Shown: one piece after another, positions 5,295 through 6,040 of the stretch
How the letters are laid out: each line of letters opens with the position of its first letter
Numbering within the stretch: position 1 is the stretch's first letter
From: Bacteroidota bacterium
GTDB taxonomy: Bacteria; Bacteroidota; Bacteroidia; Bacteroidales; Prolixibacteraceae
Reading direction: 5' to 3'
DNA: 6,040 nt
NCBI GenBank assembly: GCA_023393265.1
Contig: JAEWME010000124.1
Coordinates: 1 to 6,040 of the forward strand
Position numbers and translations under genes: made by a program
Notes under the pieces: generated by a model
Database searches by the model: none
The model's input: only the letters and a program-made list of their open reading frames with translations
Told to the model about the DNA's origin: nothing

Positions 5295-6040
5295 ATGAAA
5301 AAAATTGTCTTCGTTTTGTTTGTTGCTTTTCTGACTGGGCAAACGATGGCTCAGAAACCACAAAATGCTGGGGATTCCAATCCTCCGATTGTAACTTTCA
5401 CGGCTGATCAGGATCATGAGAACATGATGCAGCAATTGGGAATCAAGGAACTTCGTCCGGGGCCGAGCGGCAACGAGTCGGATCCCAATCATGCCAATTA
5501 CGACGAATCGCTGGCCAATCCGTGTCCCAAACTTCCGGAGATTTTAACCACAAAAAATGGCAAAAAAGTTACCACTCCTGAAATGTGGTGGAAGCAGCGC
5601 CGTCCAGAGATAATTGAAGACCTTGAACGTGAAGTTTATGGTCGTTTACCTCAAAACATTCCGGCGGTAAACTGGGAGGTGAAAATCACCGATCGGGAGT
5701 TTGTTGGCTGGACACCGGTAATTGCCAAACAGATCATTGGCCATGTTGACAACAGCGGATGTCCTGAAATCAACGTCGATATCAACATGATGCTCGTGGT
5801 CCCGACCAATGTTAAGGGTCCGGTTCCGGTGCTGATGATGTTTGGGCGTCCGTCGTTCCCGTCGCCGACGCAGCCTTCACAGGAAGACATGGAAAAACTG
5901 AACGAAGCTTTTAAAGAAATGATGATCAGGAATAATCCGGATATGAAAGCTATTTTCGATCGCTATCCGGCCTACATGCCTGTAACCCGTTTACCCGGAC
6001 CGAACTTTTTTGCCCCAAAACCTGAAGGCGATCCGTCGCC
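5295..6040 (+). CDS. Exported CE15-like glucuronoyl esterase / acetylxylan esterase, 3'-truncated by window edge
   Basis: The frame is open for 248 codons from ATG 5295 to the right edge. Residues 1-19 are a signal peptide (charged MKK, hydrophobic core, cut after TMA before Q20), without a lipobox cysteine. DPNHANYDES (63-72), NGKKVTTPEMWWKQRRPEI (88-106) and EREVYGRLP (111-119) are the N-terminal signature I associate with bacterial CE15 proteins, and MMLVVPTN followed by GPVPVLMMFG (165-184) is the first strand of an alpha/beta-hydrolase core. CE15 enzymes cleave the ester between 4-O-methylglucuronic acid of xylan and lignin alcohols. The catalytic serine motif (GCSRxG) would lie beyond the window, so activity cannot be judged. 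Residues about 190-240 (Met/Glu-rich, then PGPNFFAP) form an insert before the expected core. The nearest alternative is a generic acetylxylan esterase of the same fold. It is probably co-transcribed with the SASA gene upstream. Confidence 0.82.
   Translation, partial: MKKIVFVLFVAFLTGQTMAQKPQNAGDSNPPIVTFTADQDHENMMQQLGIKELRPGPSGNESDPNHANYDESLANPCPKLPEILTTKNGKKVTTPEMWWKQRRPEIIEDLEREVYGRLPQNIPAVNWEVKITDREFVGWTPVIAKQIIGHVDNSGCPEINVDINMMLVVPTNVKGPVPVLMMFGRPSFPSPTQPSQEDMEKLNEAFKEMMIRNNPDMKAIFDRYPAYMPVTRLPGPNFFAPKPEGDPS

Overview
The window looks like chromosomal DNA of a Bacteroidota bacterium, probably of the Bacteroidales/Marinilabiliales type; this is inferred from gene content, not from a search. 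Supporting points are a Bacteroidota-style Mpl ligase, a DUF3810 membrane protein (a family I associate with this phylum), two exported carbohydrate esterases of the kind found in polysaccharide-utilisation regions, A-rich leaders instead of clear Shine-Dalgarno sites, and an intergenic array of ACTG-type heptamers.

Layout: (1) 1-1001, minus strand: the first 333 codons of mpl, a cytoplasmic murein-peptide recycling ligase, cut by the left edge. (2) 1092-2186, plus strand, divergent from mpl: a DUF3810 membrane protein with an intact HExxH metal site. (3) 2168-2271: two arrays of ~7-bp units in opposite orientation, the first overlapping the last codons of the DUF3810 gene, with a small hairpin between them. 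(4) 2295-3125: a cytoplasmic metallo-beta-lactamase-fold hydrolase with all seven metal ligands. (5) 3126-3314: a 189-bp gap with an AT-rich palindrome. (6) 3315-5237: an exported SASA-family (sialate O-acetylesterase-like) esterase with a jelly-roll-like insert. (7) 5295-6040: the first 248 codons of an exported CE15-like (glucuronoyl esterase/acetylxylan esterase) protein, cut by the right edge.

The window joins a housekeeping part (cell-wall recycling plus two poorly characterised hydrolase-type genes) to the start of a carbohydrate-esterase cluster. The two exported esterases are 57 bp apart on the same strand and are probably co-transcribed. Together they would remove ester groups from plant hemicellulose: acetyl groups by the SASA enzyme and glucuronoyl esters by the CE15-like enzyme. 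No sialidase or sialic-acid gene is visible, so the 'sialate' name should not be taken literally. No RNA genes, insertion sequences, CRISPR arrays or attachment sites were seen. The least explained element is the inverted heptamer array at 2168-2271; I found no clear evidence of a wholly new multi-gene system.
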